Assembly: GCA_947459215.1 (NCBI GenBank)
Contig: CANHCQ010000002.1
Span: 124,001-188,000, forward strand
Length of the DNA: 64,000 nucleotides
Direction: 5' to 3'
From: Phycisphaerales bacterium
GTDB lineage: Bacteria; Planctomycetota; Phycisphaerae; Phycisphaerales; UBA1924
The notes under the pieces are model-generated. The model was given only the letters and a program-made list of their open reading frames with translations, did no database searches and was not told where the DNA came from. The position numbers were made by a program, and so were the translations under genes. Each line of letters begins with the position of its first letter. Position 1 is the stretch's first letter. Shown here piece by piece: positions 16,589 through 24,525 of this stretch.

Positions 16589-17455
16589 ATGAAGCTCGCG
16601 TTCAGCACCGTTGCGACCCCGGAGTGGACTCTTGAGCAGGTGGCCGCGTTTGCGGAAGAGGTCGGCTATGACGGCGTGGAGCTGCGCACGTTTGGCAGCG
16701 GCTCGTCGCAGTTCGCATGCGACCCGGCGTTGACGGCACCGGAGAAGATCCGCACGATTCTCGCGCCGACGGGTGTGGGTGTGGCGTGTGTGGCGTCGAG
16801 CGCGAGCTATGAGGCGCCGGTGACGCCGCCGGTCATTGGGCACATTCTGGGTGGCACCCCGGCGGGTGTGAAGTTGACCGCGTGGGCGGTGGATTTGGCG
16901 GCCCGCGTCGAAGCACCGCTGGTGCGGGTGTTCCCGGGCACGATTCCGGGGATGGACACGCGCTGGACCGGAACGAACCGGATCGTGGAGCGACTGGAGT
17001 TGGCGGTGGCGACGGCGCGGAACACAGGCGTGCAGCTCGCGATTGAGAACTCGGGATCGTTTACGACCGCGGTGGCGCTGAGCGAACTGCTCGATCGCGT
17101 GAACAGCCCGCTCTTGGGTGTGGCATACAACCCGGCGATCGCGGCGCTCGATGGCGAGGACCCGGCGAACGCCATCAACGTGCTGGGCGATCGGCTGCTG
17201 TCGGTGAAGCTCCGCGACATGCTGAACGCCAAGCCGGTGGCGCTGGGTGAAGGCACGCTGCCGACGCGGAAGTTCGTCGAGGCTCTGGCGAAGTCGGGGT
17301 ATCGCGGTTGGGTGGTGCACGAGCACGACGCGGCATGGCTGGGCGAGGGGCGCGAGGATGTGCGCTCGGTGCTGATGCGCTCCGCGAAGGCGTTGGCGTC
17401 GTGGGGCGGAGTGGCGGCGCGGGGCGTGGCGCGGGGGCCGATGGCGGTGCGGTGA
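16589..17455 (+). CDS. Sugar phosphate isomerase/epimerase (AP endonuclease 2 family TIM barrel)
   Basis: A 288-residue xylose isomerase-like TIM barrel. The start MKLAFSTVATPEWTLEQVAA and the next block EEVGYDGVELRTFGSG are typical of the first two strands. Later come VRVFPGTIPGMD, VQLAIENSGSFTTAVAL (conserved Glu on strand five), LLGVAYNPAIAAL where the family usually has Asp and His ligands, and GYRGWVVHEHDAAWLGEG near the end. The family covers inosose dehydratases, tagatose/psicose epimerases and related enzymes on sugars or cyclitols, so substrate cannot be told. queG follows after 34 bases on the same strand and may be cotranscribed, but there is no evident metabolic link. Confidence 0.8.
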   Translation: MKLAFSTVATPEWTLEQVAAFAEEVGYDGVELRTFGSGSSQFACDPALTAPEKIRTILAPTGVGVACVASSASYEAPVTPPVIGHILGGTPAGVKLTAWAVDLAARVEAPLVRVFPGTIPGMDTRWTGTNRIVERLELAVATARNTGVQLAIENSGSFTTAVALSELLDRVNSPLLGVAYNPAIAALDGEDPANAINVLGDRLLSVKLRDMLNAKPVALGEGTLPTRKFVEALAKSGYRGWVVHEHDAAWLGEGREDVRSVLMRSAKALASWGGVAARGVARGPMAVR

Positions 17456-17489
17456 GCATCGCGTGGCGGAACGATGAAAGGAAACTCGC

Positions 17490-18638
17490 GTGGGTGTCGT
17501 CGCGGCCAGCGTGATAGCGGGGCGGTGCGAGCGGTTGGGGTTCGCGCTGTGCGGGGTGTGCGGCGTGGAGGAGAGTGCGCGGGCGGCGGAGTACGACGCG
17601 TGGATCGCCGCGGGGAAGCACGGATCGATGGAGTATCTGGCGCGGAACGCGGAGGTGCGGAAGCGGCCGGAGTTGCTTTTGCCGGGGGCGAAGTCGGTGA
17701 TCGTCGTGGGTGATTTGTATCGGGCGCGGGAAGTTGTGGGTGGACAAGGTGGTGCAGGTGCCGGTGGAGCTCCACTCGCCGGAATAGAAAGCCCGCCCTT
17801 CCCCCTGCCCCTTCCCTCCGGGAAGGGGGGAACGCGGGCGGTTGTTCCGGGGCGGATCGCGCGGTATGCGCAGGGGCGGGACTATCACAAGGTCATCAAG
17901 AAGCGGCTGCACGACTTGTGCGATGCGTTCGCGGCGGAGTATCCGGGTGCCGCGTTTCGCGCGTTTGTGGATACGGCGCCGGTGATGGAGCGTGAGTTGG
18001 CGCTGCGGGCCGGGCTCGGCTGGATTGGGAAGCACACGCTGCTGATTCAGCCGCGGCTGGGGTCGTACATGCTGCTGGGTGGCGTGATGACGACGCTGAA
18101 GATTTCGGATGCGGCGGCGAAGGTGGAGCCGGATCACTGCGGGACGTGCACGCGGTGTATTGATGCGTGTCCGACGCAGGCGATCACGGCGTACAGCGTG
18201 GATGCGCGGCGGTGTATCTCGTACCTGACGATCGAGCGGCGTGGAGAGATTGAAGAGTCGTTGCAGTCGCAGATGGGTGAGTGGATCTTCGGGTGTGATG
18301 TGTGTCAGGAGGTGTGCCCGCACAACTCGGTGCGCCCGGCGGGGATTGAGGTGGGGGCGGCGCACGAGGCGTATGCGCCCGCGCGGGAGATGCTGGACGC
18401 GATCGCGGTGCTGCGGTGGACGGAGGAGGATCGGCGACGCGAGTTGGCGGGGACGGCGATGACGCGGGCGAAGCTGGAGATGTTGAAACGCAACGCGTTG
18501 ATTGTGGTGGGGAATGCGGCGGTGGATGCGGAGACGCGGCGTGCGGTTCGCGCGGCGGTGTTGGGGGTGATTGAGGATGTGGCGACGAGTGCGGAGCTTG
18601 TAGCGATGGCGCGGCGGGTGCTTGAGCGCTTGAGGTGA
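17490..18638 (+). CDS. queG: Epoxyqueuosine reductase QueG
   Basis: QueG reduces epoxyqueuosine to queuosine at tRNA position 34 using cobalamin and two 4Fe-4S clusters. The GTG at 17490 has AAAGGAAA upstream and gives 382 residues. Motifs: AAGKHGSMEYLARN, RIARYAQGRDYHKVIKKRL, FVDTAPVMERELALRAGLGW, IGKHTLLIQPRLGSYMLLG, and the ferredoxin pair DHCGTCTRCIDACPTQAI with FGCDVCQEVCPHN. A C-terminal HEAT-like tail follows. Between KSVIVVGDLY and RIARYA there is a roughly 25-residue excess, GAPLAGIESPPFPLPLPSGK and on, which is encoded by a palindromic repeat (see 17791-17839). It lies in a surface loop region by homology, so the enzyme may remain active. The queA/tgt partners are not in the window. 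Confidence 0.9.
   Translation: MGVVAASVIAGRCERLGFALCGVCGVEESARAAEYDAWIAAGKHGSMEYLARNAEVRKRPELLLPGAKSVIVVGDLYRAREVVGGQGGAGAGGAPLAGIESPPFPLPLPSGKGGTRAVVPGRIARYAQGRDYHKVIKKRLHDLCDAFAAEYPGAAFRAFVDTAPVMERELALRAGLGWIGKHTLLIQPRLGSYMLLGGVMTTLKISDAAAKVEPDHCGTCTRCIDACPTQAITAYSVDARRCISYLTIERRGEIEESLQSQMGEWIFGCDVCQEVCPHNSVRPAGIEVGAAHEAYAPAREMLDAIAVLRWTEEDRRRELAGTAMTRAKLEMLKRNALIVVGNAAVDAETRRAVRAAVLGVIEDVATSAELVAMARRVLERLR
17791..17839 (+). repeat. Palindromic repeat (family B) inserted in frame in queG
   Basis: Inner arms CCCCTTCCC (17808-17816) and GGGAAGGGG (17820-17828) around TCC, with outer pairing GCCCGC (17791-17796) to GCGGGC (17834-17839). It encodes the Pro-rich stretch SPPFPLPLPSGKGG. Sequence and layout match the intergenic copies at 5261 and 37717-37753. 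Confidence 0.7.
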
Positions 18639-18687
18639 TGCACACAGAACGCGCTTTGGGCGTGCAAGCGGTGAGGTGTGTCGTCGG

Positions 18688-18746
18688 ACCCCTCCCCGGG
18701 CTCGCTGCGCTTGACCACCCCTCCCCGCTTCGCGGGGCGGGGAGGC
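18688..18746 (+). repeat. CCCCTCCCCG palindrome cluster between convergent genes
   Basis: Contains the unit ACCCCTCCCCG twice; the second copy forms the hairpin CCCCGC-TTC-GCGGGG (18723-18737), extended by CCTCCC/GGGAGG-type flanks. It lies between the ends of queG and the convergent membrane-protein gene and may stop transcription, although no T-run follows. Confidence 0.5.
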
Positions 18747-18767
18747 GCGTCGGCGGCTGCGCCGCAC

Positions 18768-19934
18768 TTAGGAGCGAATGCGGATCGCGGCGGCGACGAG
18801 CACAACGGCGAGGCCGATCGGCAGCCACCATTCCTGCTGGTGCATGAAGCCCATGTAGAACGCGGGGGTGGCGAGGGCGCAGGCCGCGAGCCAGACGATG
18901 TACGCGCCGCGGGTTGGTGCGGCGGTGGCGTGGCGGCGGGGGATGAGGACGAGCCAGACGTAGGCGGGGAGGAGGAGGCCGTAGGCGGACATGAAGAGGC
19001 GGTAGCCGAACTCGAAGGTGGGGGAGATTCCGGGGCCGTCGGAGATTCTTGGGAACTGCAGGCCGGCGGTGAGGGCGAGTGCGGCGATGGTGGCGAGGGT
19101 GATGGTGGTGGCGCTGCGGGATGATGCTGGTGAGTCGTTGCTGCCGAGCAACACGGCTTCGCGGATGTGCAAGCCGATGGTGTAGCCGGATTGGATGAGG
19201 ATGTGGAAGACGATCGCCGCGGCGACTCGTGGGCCCGCGGCGGCGGTGCCGAGGAAGTGGCCCGCGTACGCGAGCGTGAAGAGGATCATGGAGAAGAAGA
19301 CGACGCCGAAGCCAAGGGCGAAGGCGAGTTTGGATTCGCGTGGCGTCGTGGAAAGGCGGGCGCGGAGGAAGGTGGCGTCGAGGTACGGGCAAAGCAGGAA
19401 GCCGAAGACGCACACGGGGGCGAGGTAGATGAGAGCCGGGAGGCCGAGGAAGGTGCGGGTTGGTGCGTCTGGGAGCTTGAGCTCGAGGCCGGTGTAGAAC
19501 GCGAACGCCGCGATGGCAAGGCTGAGCAGATAGACGGTGCCCGCGTCGGCGGGTGTGCGGGAGCGCACGCCTGAGAACAGAGCAAAGGCGACGATGGCAG
19601 TGACGACCCAGGGCCAGAGCGTGCCGCCGACGAAGCCGGCTTGCGAGAGCCACCAGATGAGATAGAGGTGGAAGAGGACGGTGATGGCGGAGAAGAGGCG
19701 GACGGCGAGGGCGTCGCGGGTGAGGATGCGTCTCGCGGAGTCGGAGGAGCGGAGGACGAAGCCCATGGCGGCGGCGCCGAGGACGTTGGGGATCGCGAAG
19801 ACGAAGAAGGCCGCGATGCCGTAGTCGCGGACGAGAAGGATGGGGAGGAACATCCCGATGCACCACGTCCAAGAGACGCCGAGGTAGAGGGCCCAGGAGG
19901 CGGCGCGGGGGAGGTTGGTGGGAGGGCTGGACAC
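18768..19934 (-). CDS. Polytopic membrane protein of unknown function
   Basis: About 388 residues with ten to eleven hydrophobic helices, for example WALYLGVSWTWCIGMFLPIL, GIAAFFVFAIPNVLGAAAMG, LFSAITVLFHLYLIWWLSQA and the last WLPIGLAVVLVAAAIRI. The general pattern recalls transporter-like or symporter-like proteins, but I recognise no diagnostic motif. The GTG at 19934 (protein start VSSPPTNLPRAASW) is preferred over the upstream ATG at 19991, because that ATG lies inside a dispersed GGCCAAA repeat. The plus strand is G-rich here although the gene is on the minus strand. It is convergent with queG and divergent from the MBL hydrolase. Function is open. Confidence 0.65.
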   Translation of the reverse strand: MSSPPTNLPRAASWALYLGVSWTWCIGMFLPILLVRDYGIAAFFVFAIPNVLGAAAMGFVLRSSDSARRILTRDALAVRLFSAITVLFHLYLIWWLSQAGFVGGTLWPWVVTAIVAFALFSGVRSRTPADAGTVYLLSLAIAAFAFYTGLELKLPDAPTRTFLGLPALIYLAPVCVFGFLLCPYLDATFLRARLSTTPRESKLAFALGFGVVFFSMILFTLAYAGHFLGTAAAGPRVAAAIVFHILIQSGYTIGLHIREAVLLGSNDSPASSRSATTITLATIAALALTAGLQFPRISDGPGISPTFEFGYRLFMSAYGLLLPAYVWLVLIPRRHATAAPTRGAYIVWLAACALATPAFYMGFMHQQEWWLPIGLAVVLVAAAIRIRS

Positions 19935-19956
19935 GGGGCGCGAGTGTACGGGATTC

Positions 19957-20055
19957 GAAATGGCCAAAGGGCCAAAGAGCCAAAGGGCCAAATCAAGACA
20001 GGAGACAGGTCATTGAATTTGGCAATTTGGCGCTTTGGCCATTTGGCCCTTTGCC
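19957..20055. repeat. GGCCAAA/TTTGGCC inverted repeat
   Basis: Left arm (about 19958-19992) is built of repeated GGCCAAA and GCCAAA units, and the right arm (about 20016-20055) of TTTGGC and TTTGGCC units; the arms pair imperfectly around a loop with GACAGGAGACAGG. It occupies the gap between two divergent genes and touches the likely promoters. Confidence 0.75.
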
Positions 20056-20068
20056 TCTACCCTCGGGC

Positions 20069-21043
20069 ATGGTGCGATATCGGTGGAAACTGCTGCGTGC
20101 GGGGAAGTTCCGGCTGGATGGCGGCTCGATGTTTGGGTTGGTGCCGCGGGTGGTGTGGGGGAAGACGGTGCCGACGGACGAGCGTGGGCGGATCGAGGTG
20201 CAGCACAACTGTTTGCTGCTCGAGCGGTGTCACGAGGATCCGGGTGATCCGCCGGGGCCGAAGTTGGTCTTGCTGGAGGCGGGGTCTGGGAACAAGCTCG
20301 ATGCGAAGAGCCGCGACATTTTCGCGCTCGAGGAGCGATCGATCATCGATGCGTTGCACGAGGTCGATTGTCGGTGCGAGGATGTGGGGGCGGTGGTGGT
20401 GACGCACCTGCACTTTGATCACGCGGGCGGGTTGACGCGGCTGCCGCGGGCGGGGGAAAAGGGTGTGGGTGAATACAACGCGGTCCCGACTTTTGCGAAC
20501 GCGGAGATCTATGCGCAGGCGCGGGAGTGGCAGGACGCGATCGCGAACAACAGCGTGATGACGCGGACGTATTTCAAGGATCACTTGCTGCCGGTGGCGG
20601 ATCAGATGAAGTTGATCGATTCGCCGCGGCCGTTTGTGAGCGGGTACACGCCGGGGCGGGATGAAGCGCCGGCGGTGCCGGCGATGCAGCGCATCACGTG
20701 GCTGCAGGGGTTGAAGGGTGTGACTGGCGTGCCGGGTGTGGGCGTGATGCTGGTGCCCGGGCACACGTGGGGTCAGCAGGCGATGGTGTTCACGGCGGAG
20801 AACGGCGAGACGGTGGTGTTCACGCCGGACGTGATGCCGACGGTGAATCACCTGGGGCAGGCGTACAGCCTGGCGTACGACGTGGAGCCGTACACGAGCA
20901 TGGTGTCGCGGCGGTGGTTTTTGGAAGCGGCGGCGGCGCACGGCTGGACGCTGGTGCTCGATCACGAGCCGGGGAACCCGGTGCAGAGGGTGCAGCGGAA
21001 GGACGGCTGGTTTGCGTTGGACGCGGTGAAGGGGGCGGGATAG
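20069..21043 (+). CDS. MBL-fold metallo-hydrolase
   Basis: A 324-residue metallo-beta-lactamase fold hydrolase. The zinc site is plain: VVVTHLHFDHAGGLTRL (HxHxDH), later VMLVPGHTWGQQAMVF for the third His, TVVFTPDVMPT for the bridging Asp and TLVLDHEPG for the last His. The N-terminal strand WKLLRAGKFRLDGGSMFGLV is like that of lactonase/glyoxalase-II-type members. Start is the ATG at 20069, just after the GGCCAAA repeat. Substrate cannot be deduced; AHL lactonases, hydrolases and arylsulfatase-like enzymes share this fold. The NifU-like gene follows after 32 bases, possibly cotranscribed. Confidence 0.8.
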   Translation: MVRYRWKLLRAGKFRLDGGSMFGLVPRVVWGKTVPTDERGRIEVQHNCLLLERCHEDPGDPPGPKLVLLEAGSGNKLDAKSRDIFALEERSIIDALHEVDCRCEDVGAVVVTHLHFDHAGGLTRLPRAGEKGVGEYNAVPTFANAEIYAQAREWQDAIANNSVMTRTYFKDHLLPVADQMKLIDSPRPFVSGYTPGRDEAPAVPAMQRITWLQGLKGVTGVPGVGVMLVPGHTWGQQAMVFTAENGETVVFTPDVMPTVNHLGQAYSLAYDVEPYTSMVSRRWFLEAAAAHGWTLVLDHEPGNPVQRVQRKDGWFALDAVKGAG

Positions 21044-21075
21044 GTACATGCAGCCGAGGGGTCGTATGATGAAGC

Positions 21076-21333
21076 GTGAGTACTACCGGAACCGCTGATC
21101 CTGCCGCTCTTCGGAATCGTGTGGAGAAGGTGATTTCGCTGATCCGACCGGCGGTGCAGTCCGACGGCGGCGATGTGGAATTGGTGGCGATCGGTGCGGA
21201 TGGGGTGGTGGAGGTGCGGCTGCACGGGGCGTGCGTGGGGTGCCCGTCGAGCACGATGACGCTGCAGATGGGGCTGGAGCGGAACCTGAAGGCTCATGTG
21301 CCGGAGGTGAAGGGGGTTCGTGCGGTGAGCTAG
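21076..21333 (+). CDS. NifU C-terminal-domain Fe-S scaffold protein
   Basis: An 85-residue protein made only of the NifU C-terminal domain, which assembles or carries Fe-S clusters. Core: VEKVISLIRPAVQSDGGDVE, then VRLHGACVGCPSSTMTLQMG with the CxxC pair that binds the cluster, and LERNLKAHVPEVKGVRAV. GTG start at 21076. Length equals the NfuA C-terminal module or NifU-like proteins of Gram-positives and cyanobacteria. Its product could serve nearby Fe-S enzymes (QueG, SdhB, GltB, MiaB), though this is only a general expectation. Confidence 0.9.
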   Translation: MSTTGTADPAALRNRVEKVISLIRPAVQSDGGDVELVAIGADGVVEVRLHGACVGCPSSTMTLQMGLERNLKAHVPEVKGVRAVS

Positions 21334-21440
21334 GCCCGGGCGTTTCACTGGGGGTGATCGGTCTGTAGGTGTCTGTCAGGATTGGGGTTAAGCGGAGGGG
21401 CGGACGCGGCTGTGGGGCGAAAAGTTACGGGTTGGGGCTT

Positions 21441-21468
21441 TTGGAGGGTGGCGGGTCGTGGTATAACT
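21441..21468 (+). promoter_or_regulatory. Possible csrA promoter
   Basis: A good -10 hexamer, TATAAC (21463-21468), with a poor -35, TTTGGA (21441-21446), at 16 bases spacing, about 85 bases before the csrA start. The leader then contains GTTCC/GGAAC and CCCGCC/GGCGGG short inverted repeats. Confidence 0.35.
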
Positions 21469-21554
21469 TTGTTGGTGGTTCCCGCCATGGTGGAACGCGG
21501 CGGGTTTGTTCCGGTGGTGCGTACTTTGTTGCGCGCAGGCCAGGGAGTGGTCTC

Positions 21555-21773
21555 ATGCTCGTCATCACGCGTCGTGAAGGTGAAGAGATCGTGATTGGTG
21601 ATCCGCGCAACCCGATCGGGGTGGTGCGGATTGCGTCGATCAAGGGCGAGCGTGTGCGCGTCGCGTTTGATTTCCCGCGCGAGGTGGAGATCCACCGGCG
21701 CGAGATCGCGGAGCAGATCGCGGCTCAGGAGCCGACGGTGGTGGGCACGATCCGGCCTGCGACGGGGACGTGA
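21555..21773 (+). CDS. csrA: Carbon storage regulator CsrA
   Basis: CsrA is a small dimeric RNA-binding protein that represses or stabilises mRNAs by binding GGA motifs near ribosome sites; in many bacteria flagellin translation is a target. The ATG at 21555 gives 72 residues: MLVITRREGEEIVIGD, then GVVRIASIKGERVRVAFDFP and REVEIHRREIAEQI, the standard RNA-binding strands and C-terminal helix. The frame extends upstream but is not protein-like. AGGGAG lies about 8 bases upstream and is itself a possible CsrA site. No fliW antagonist gene is adjacent, although a flagellar operon is found 35 kb away. A terminator follows. Confidence 0.95.
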   Translation: MLVITRREGEEIVIGDPRNPIGVVRIASIKGERVRVAFDFPREVEIHRREIAEQIAAQEPTVVGTIRPATGT

Positions 21774-21799
21774 GTTCAAGCGGAATGTGGGAAGTGTGG

Positions 21800-21830
21800 C
21801 CCGGGGCGATGCTCCGGGTCTTTTGCTTTT
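21800..21830 (+). terminator. Terminator after csrA
   Basis: Stem CCCGGGGC (21800-21807) with GCTCCGGG (21811-21818), one G-T wobble, loop GAT, then TCTTTTGCTTTT. It fits an intrinsic terminator for plus-strand transcription. Confidence 0.8.
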
Positions 21831-21846
21831 GGGGTGACCGGATTCG

Positions 21847-21883
21847 CACGCTGCGTGGCTTCGAGCAGCCGAGCAGTGGCACT
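21847..21883 (+). repeat. Structured palindromic repeat, family A copy 3 (degenerate)
   Basis: CACGCTGC...TTCGAGCAG...GAGCAGTGGCAC keeps the family order and its AGCAG core, but the arms pair only partly. It lies between convergent csrA and yraN. Confidence 0.5.
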
Positions 21884-21923
21884 GGGATGAGGCGCGGGGC
21901 CTTGGAGGGCCCCGCCCCCGGGT

Positions 21924-22364
21924 TCAGAGTTGGACGGCGGATTCGTAGTGGCGGAGGCGGGTGCGTTCGCTCCAGGCGCCGGGGTGGAAGACGTCGATGC
22001 CGATGACGTCGATGCGGACGGGGCGGGGTGGCTGACGCAGGTGGGGGTGCTTGCGGAGCAGTTCGAGGGCGAGTGTGGCGAGCTTGTCTTTTTTGTCTTC
22101 GTCGACGGCGGCCTCTGGGGGCGGGGCGTTTGGGTGCGAGGTGTCGGCGCTGCGGGATTTCACTTCGACGAGGATGAGTTGGCGTTCGTCGTCGGATTCG
22201 CAGACGAGGTCGAGCTCGCCGCTGGGTAGGACGACGTTGCGGTCGAGGATGCGATAGCCGCGGCGGCGGAGGTAGCGGGCGGCGGCGGCTTCGCCTCGGC
22301 GGCCGACGAAGGCGGTGTCGGGCGCGGTGAGCCCGAGGAGGACTCGGAGACGCCTTGGGAGCAT
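21924..22364 (-). CDS. yraN: YraN/UPF0102 family nuclease-like protein
   Basis: A 146-residue protein of the UPF0102 family, which has a restriction-endonuclease-like fold related to Holliday junction resolvases. Motifs: VGRRGEAAAARYLRRRGYRI, LDRNVVLPSGELDLVCESDD (the E-x-D part of the active site) and LILVEVKSRS (the E-x-K part), then a C-terminal RIDVIGIDVF strand. A Pro/Ala-rich segment (SHPNAPPPEAAVDEDKK) is inserted in the loop after the active site. Its cellular role is not established. It ends convergent to csrA and is followed at its own 5' side by the PPIC-like gene on the same strand, 27 bases away. Confidence 0.88.
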   Translation of the reverse strand: MLPRRLRVLLGLTAPDTAFVGRRGEAAAARYLRRRGYRILDRNVVLPSGELDLVCESDDERQLILVEVKSRSADTSHPNAPPPEAAVDEDKKDKLATLALELLRKHPHLRQPPRPVRIDVIGIDVFHPGAWSERTRLRHYESAVQL

Positions 22365-22391
22365 GTCGGGGTGGGTGGTGAGGGAGCGGGG

Positions 22392-23912
22392 TTAGCGCTG
22401 GGCGTCGGTGGGTGCTGACTTTTCGGCGGGCTTTTCGGCGGGCTTTTCGGCGGGAATATTGCCGGCGGCGACGTTGGTGGAGACGCGTTCTTCGAGGATC
22501 TCGAGCAGGCGTCGGGTCATGGTGTCGAAGTCGGTGAAGGAGGCACGGCGTTTGAGCTTCTCGACGAAGCGGCGTTGTTCGTAATTGAAGCGGCCGCCGG
22601 TGAGGGAGTAGTCGAGGCCGATCTGGGCGTTGTAGAGGTCCATGGACATGCGTTGGATCTTCTCGAGCTTGATCCAGTAGGCGGTGTTGCGGACTTCGAT
22701 GGGGCCGGTGTGCTGGCCGGGCTGGAGTTTGTGGACGGCTTCGTTGAGCTCTTTGGGCCCGAAGAAGTCATGCTTCTCGTATTCGTCCTCGAAGGAGGCG
22801 ATGAGGAACTTCTCGGCGTCTTGTTCTTCTTCGTCGGGTGCGACGTCGTCGTCGGCTTTGGCCTTGCGGGGCGGGAGCTTTTCGTCGGCGAGTTTGTTGA
22901 AGTCGGTGCCGCTGGCGAGGGCGTCGGTGATGCGCTGAACTTCCGCGGCGTCCTTGGTGTTGACGCTGAGGACGCGGAAGTAGGCTAGGGGCGGCGGGTT
23001 GAACTCGCGGTACTGGCGTTCGTACTGGAGCTGGATGTCGCGCCAGCTGGTGTTGACGCGGGCTTTGATGCGGGTCTGGAGGATGAAGTTGATGAGTTCC
23101 TGCTGCTCACGGTTCTTCATGTACTGATCGAGCGTGCCGCCGTCGCGGGCGGAGAGGGTCTCGTTGGCGGCGGCTTCGATGCCGCGGTTTTCCGCGACGA
23201 CTTCGCTGCGGACGGTGTTGAGCCAATTGAAGAAGCCGGCCTTTTGTTCGGGCTTGAGGGAGTTGAGTGCTTCGGCGCGGAGGACTTCGTCTTCGATGAT
23301 GCCGTTGAGTTTTCGCTGGATTTCCTCGGTGGCGAGGCGGCGCCAGGCGGCTTTGCCGCGGCGGGCGTCGGCCTTGACGAGCTTGGCGTACTCGGTGGTG
23401 AGGCGGTCGGACATTTCCTCGAGGAAGGTGGAGGCGTAGATCGCGCGGTTGTTGACGTCGCCGATTTTGGCATCGACGAAGATGGGCGCGCCGACTTCCT
23501 TGGGGGTGGAGTTGTCGAGTTCGGGGGCGCCGACTTCTGCGGCGGCGTCGAAGATTCCGTCGCTGGCGGAGACCGGGCCGGAGCGGAGGGGCCGGATGGT
23601 GTCGGCAGCGACGGTGGCCTGATTGGGCTCGGACTTGTTGCTTGAGGTGCCGCCGACGGAACCGGCGGCGGCGGTGGGGGACTTGAAGTCGTTGGCGGCG
23701 ACCTTGGTGGTGGCGGAGAGGGTGTTGGACGATGTGCAGGCGGGGATAGAGAGCGGGGCAAGGAGGGCGAGCGCGAGGAGGGTGAGGAGATGATGCGATT
23801 GGATGACGCGATGCCGCTGCGATTGCGCGGAGGGTTGGTTGGCGGGTGACGTAGACTTGGGTCGGTTGGATTTCAAACGTGGTCCGCCTTCCGAGGCACG
23901 CGAGGTGTTCAT
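22392..23912 (-). CDS. Peptidyl-prolyl isomerase/SurA-like lipoprotein
   Basis: About 506 residues, probably a periplasmic chaperone of the PPIC/SurA type. The hydrophobic stretch LLTLLALALLAPLSIPAC ends in a lipobox-like IPAC. A SurA-N-like helical region follows (KIGDVNNRAIYASTFLEEMS onward, with the typical 'VNN..I....F' start), then a region at about 310-440 (FNPPPLAYFRVLSVNTKDAA, ALASGTDFNKLADEKLPP, DFFGPKELNEAVHKLQPGQH) that has the parvulin/PPIC layout, and a Lys/Pro/Ala-rich tail (PAEKPAEKPAEKSAP). The start is uncertain. The ATG at 23912 shares bases with the divergent DUF1844 start; a TTG at 23873 would give a shorter n-region. The exact catalytic residues of parvulin are not all evident, so it may be a chaperone only. 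Confidence 0.7.
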   Translation of the reverse strand: MNTSRASEGGPRLKSNRPKSTSPANQPSAQSQRHRVIQSHHLLTLLALALLAPLSIPACTSSNTLSATTKVAANDFKSPTAAAGSVGGTSSNKSEPNQATVAADTIRPLRSGPVSASDGIFDAAAEVGAPELDNSTPKEVGAPIFVDAKIGDVNNRAIYASTFLEEMSDRLTTEYAKLVKADARRGKAAWRRLATEEIQRKLNGIIEDEVLRAEALNSLKPEQKAGFFNWLNTVRSEVVAENRGIEAAANETLSARDGGTLDQYMKNREQQELINFILQTRIKARVNTSWRDIQLQYERQYREFNPPPLAYFRVLSVNTKDAAEVQRITDALASGTDFNKLADEKLPPRKAKADDDVAPDEEEQDAEKFLIASFEDEYEKHDFFGPKELNEAVHKLQPGQHTGPIEVRNTAYWIKLEKIQRMSMDLYNAQIGLDYSLTGGRFNYEQRRFVEKLKRRASFTDFDTMTRRLLEILEERVSTNVAAGNIPAEKPAEKPAEKSAPTDAQR

Positions 23913-24450
23913 GACGACTCCGCAGGGGGGCGACGCCCCCAAGATTATCATCGATACGGATTGGAAGAGCCAGGCGCAGGCGGAGAAGGAGAAGCTTGCC
24001 GCGCAGGAGGCTGCCAAGAAGGCGGAGCGGGAGGCGAAGCAGGGCGGCGGTGCTGGGGGCGAGCCCGGCCAGGACGGGCCGATCGGGATCAACGACATCA
24101 TCTCGATGTTTGTGAGTCAGGCGCTGATGTACCTGGGCGCGGTGCCGGATCCGGCCTCGGGGCGGGCGGTGGTGGCGCCGGAGTACGCGCGGCTGCACAT
24201 CGAGATGCTGGCGGTGCTGGAAGAGAAGACCAAGGGCAATTTGACCGAGGCGGAGTCGAAGCTGCTGTCGCGGGCGCTGCAGGAACTGCGGATGGAGTAT
24301 GTGGAGGTTTCGAAGTACGTGGCGCAGGCGATCAAGGAGGGGAAGATCAAGCCGCAGGGTGGTGGGGTTGGTGGGGTCGGTGGGGGGAGCGGGCTTGCGG
24401 GGCCGGGCGGCATGACGTTCGGTACGCCGGAGGTTGGGGGACGGCCGTAG
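23911..24450 (+). CDS. DUF1844 family protein
   Basis: A 179-residue protein. After an acidic/basic helical lead (DTDWKSQAQAEKEKLAAQEA) comes the DUF1844 core, INDIISMFVSQALMYLGAVP, YARLHIEMLAVLEEKTKGNL and LSRALQELRMEYVEVSKYVA. The tail is Gly-rich. DUF1844 proteins are widespread in Planctomycetes and Acidobacteria and their function is unknown. The ATG at 23911 overlaps the best ATG of the divergent PPIC-like gene, so at most one of the two can be right without a leaderless arrangement. Confidence 0.8.
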   Translation: MTTPQGGDAPKIIIDTDWKSQAQAEKEKLAAQEAAKKAEREAKQGGGAGGEPGQDGPIGINDIISMFVSQALMYLGAVPDPASGRAVVAPEYARLHIEMLAVLEEKTKGNLTEAESKLLSRALQELRMEYVEVSKYVAQAIKEGKIKPQGGGVGGVGGGSGLAGPGGMTFGTPEVGGRP

Positions 24451-24525
24451 CTTGACCGGAGCGAGGGCGAGGGGTGAGAGCCTTCGTGCGGGGTCGGTTT
24501 GTGATAAGGCGCGTGGATGCGCTGA

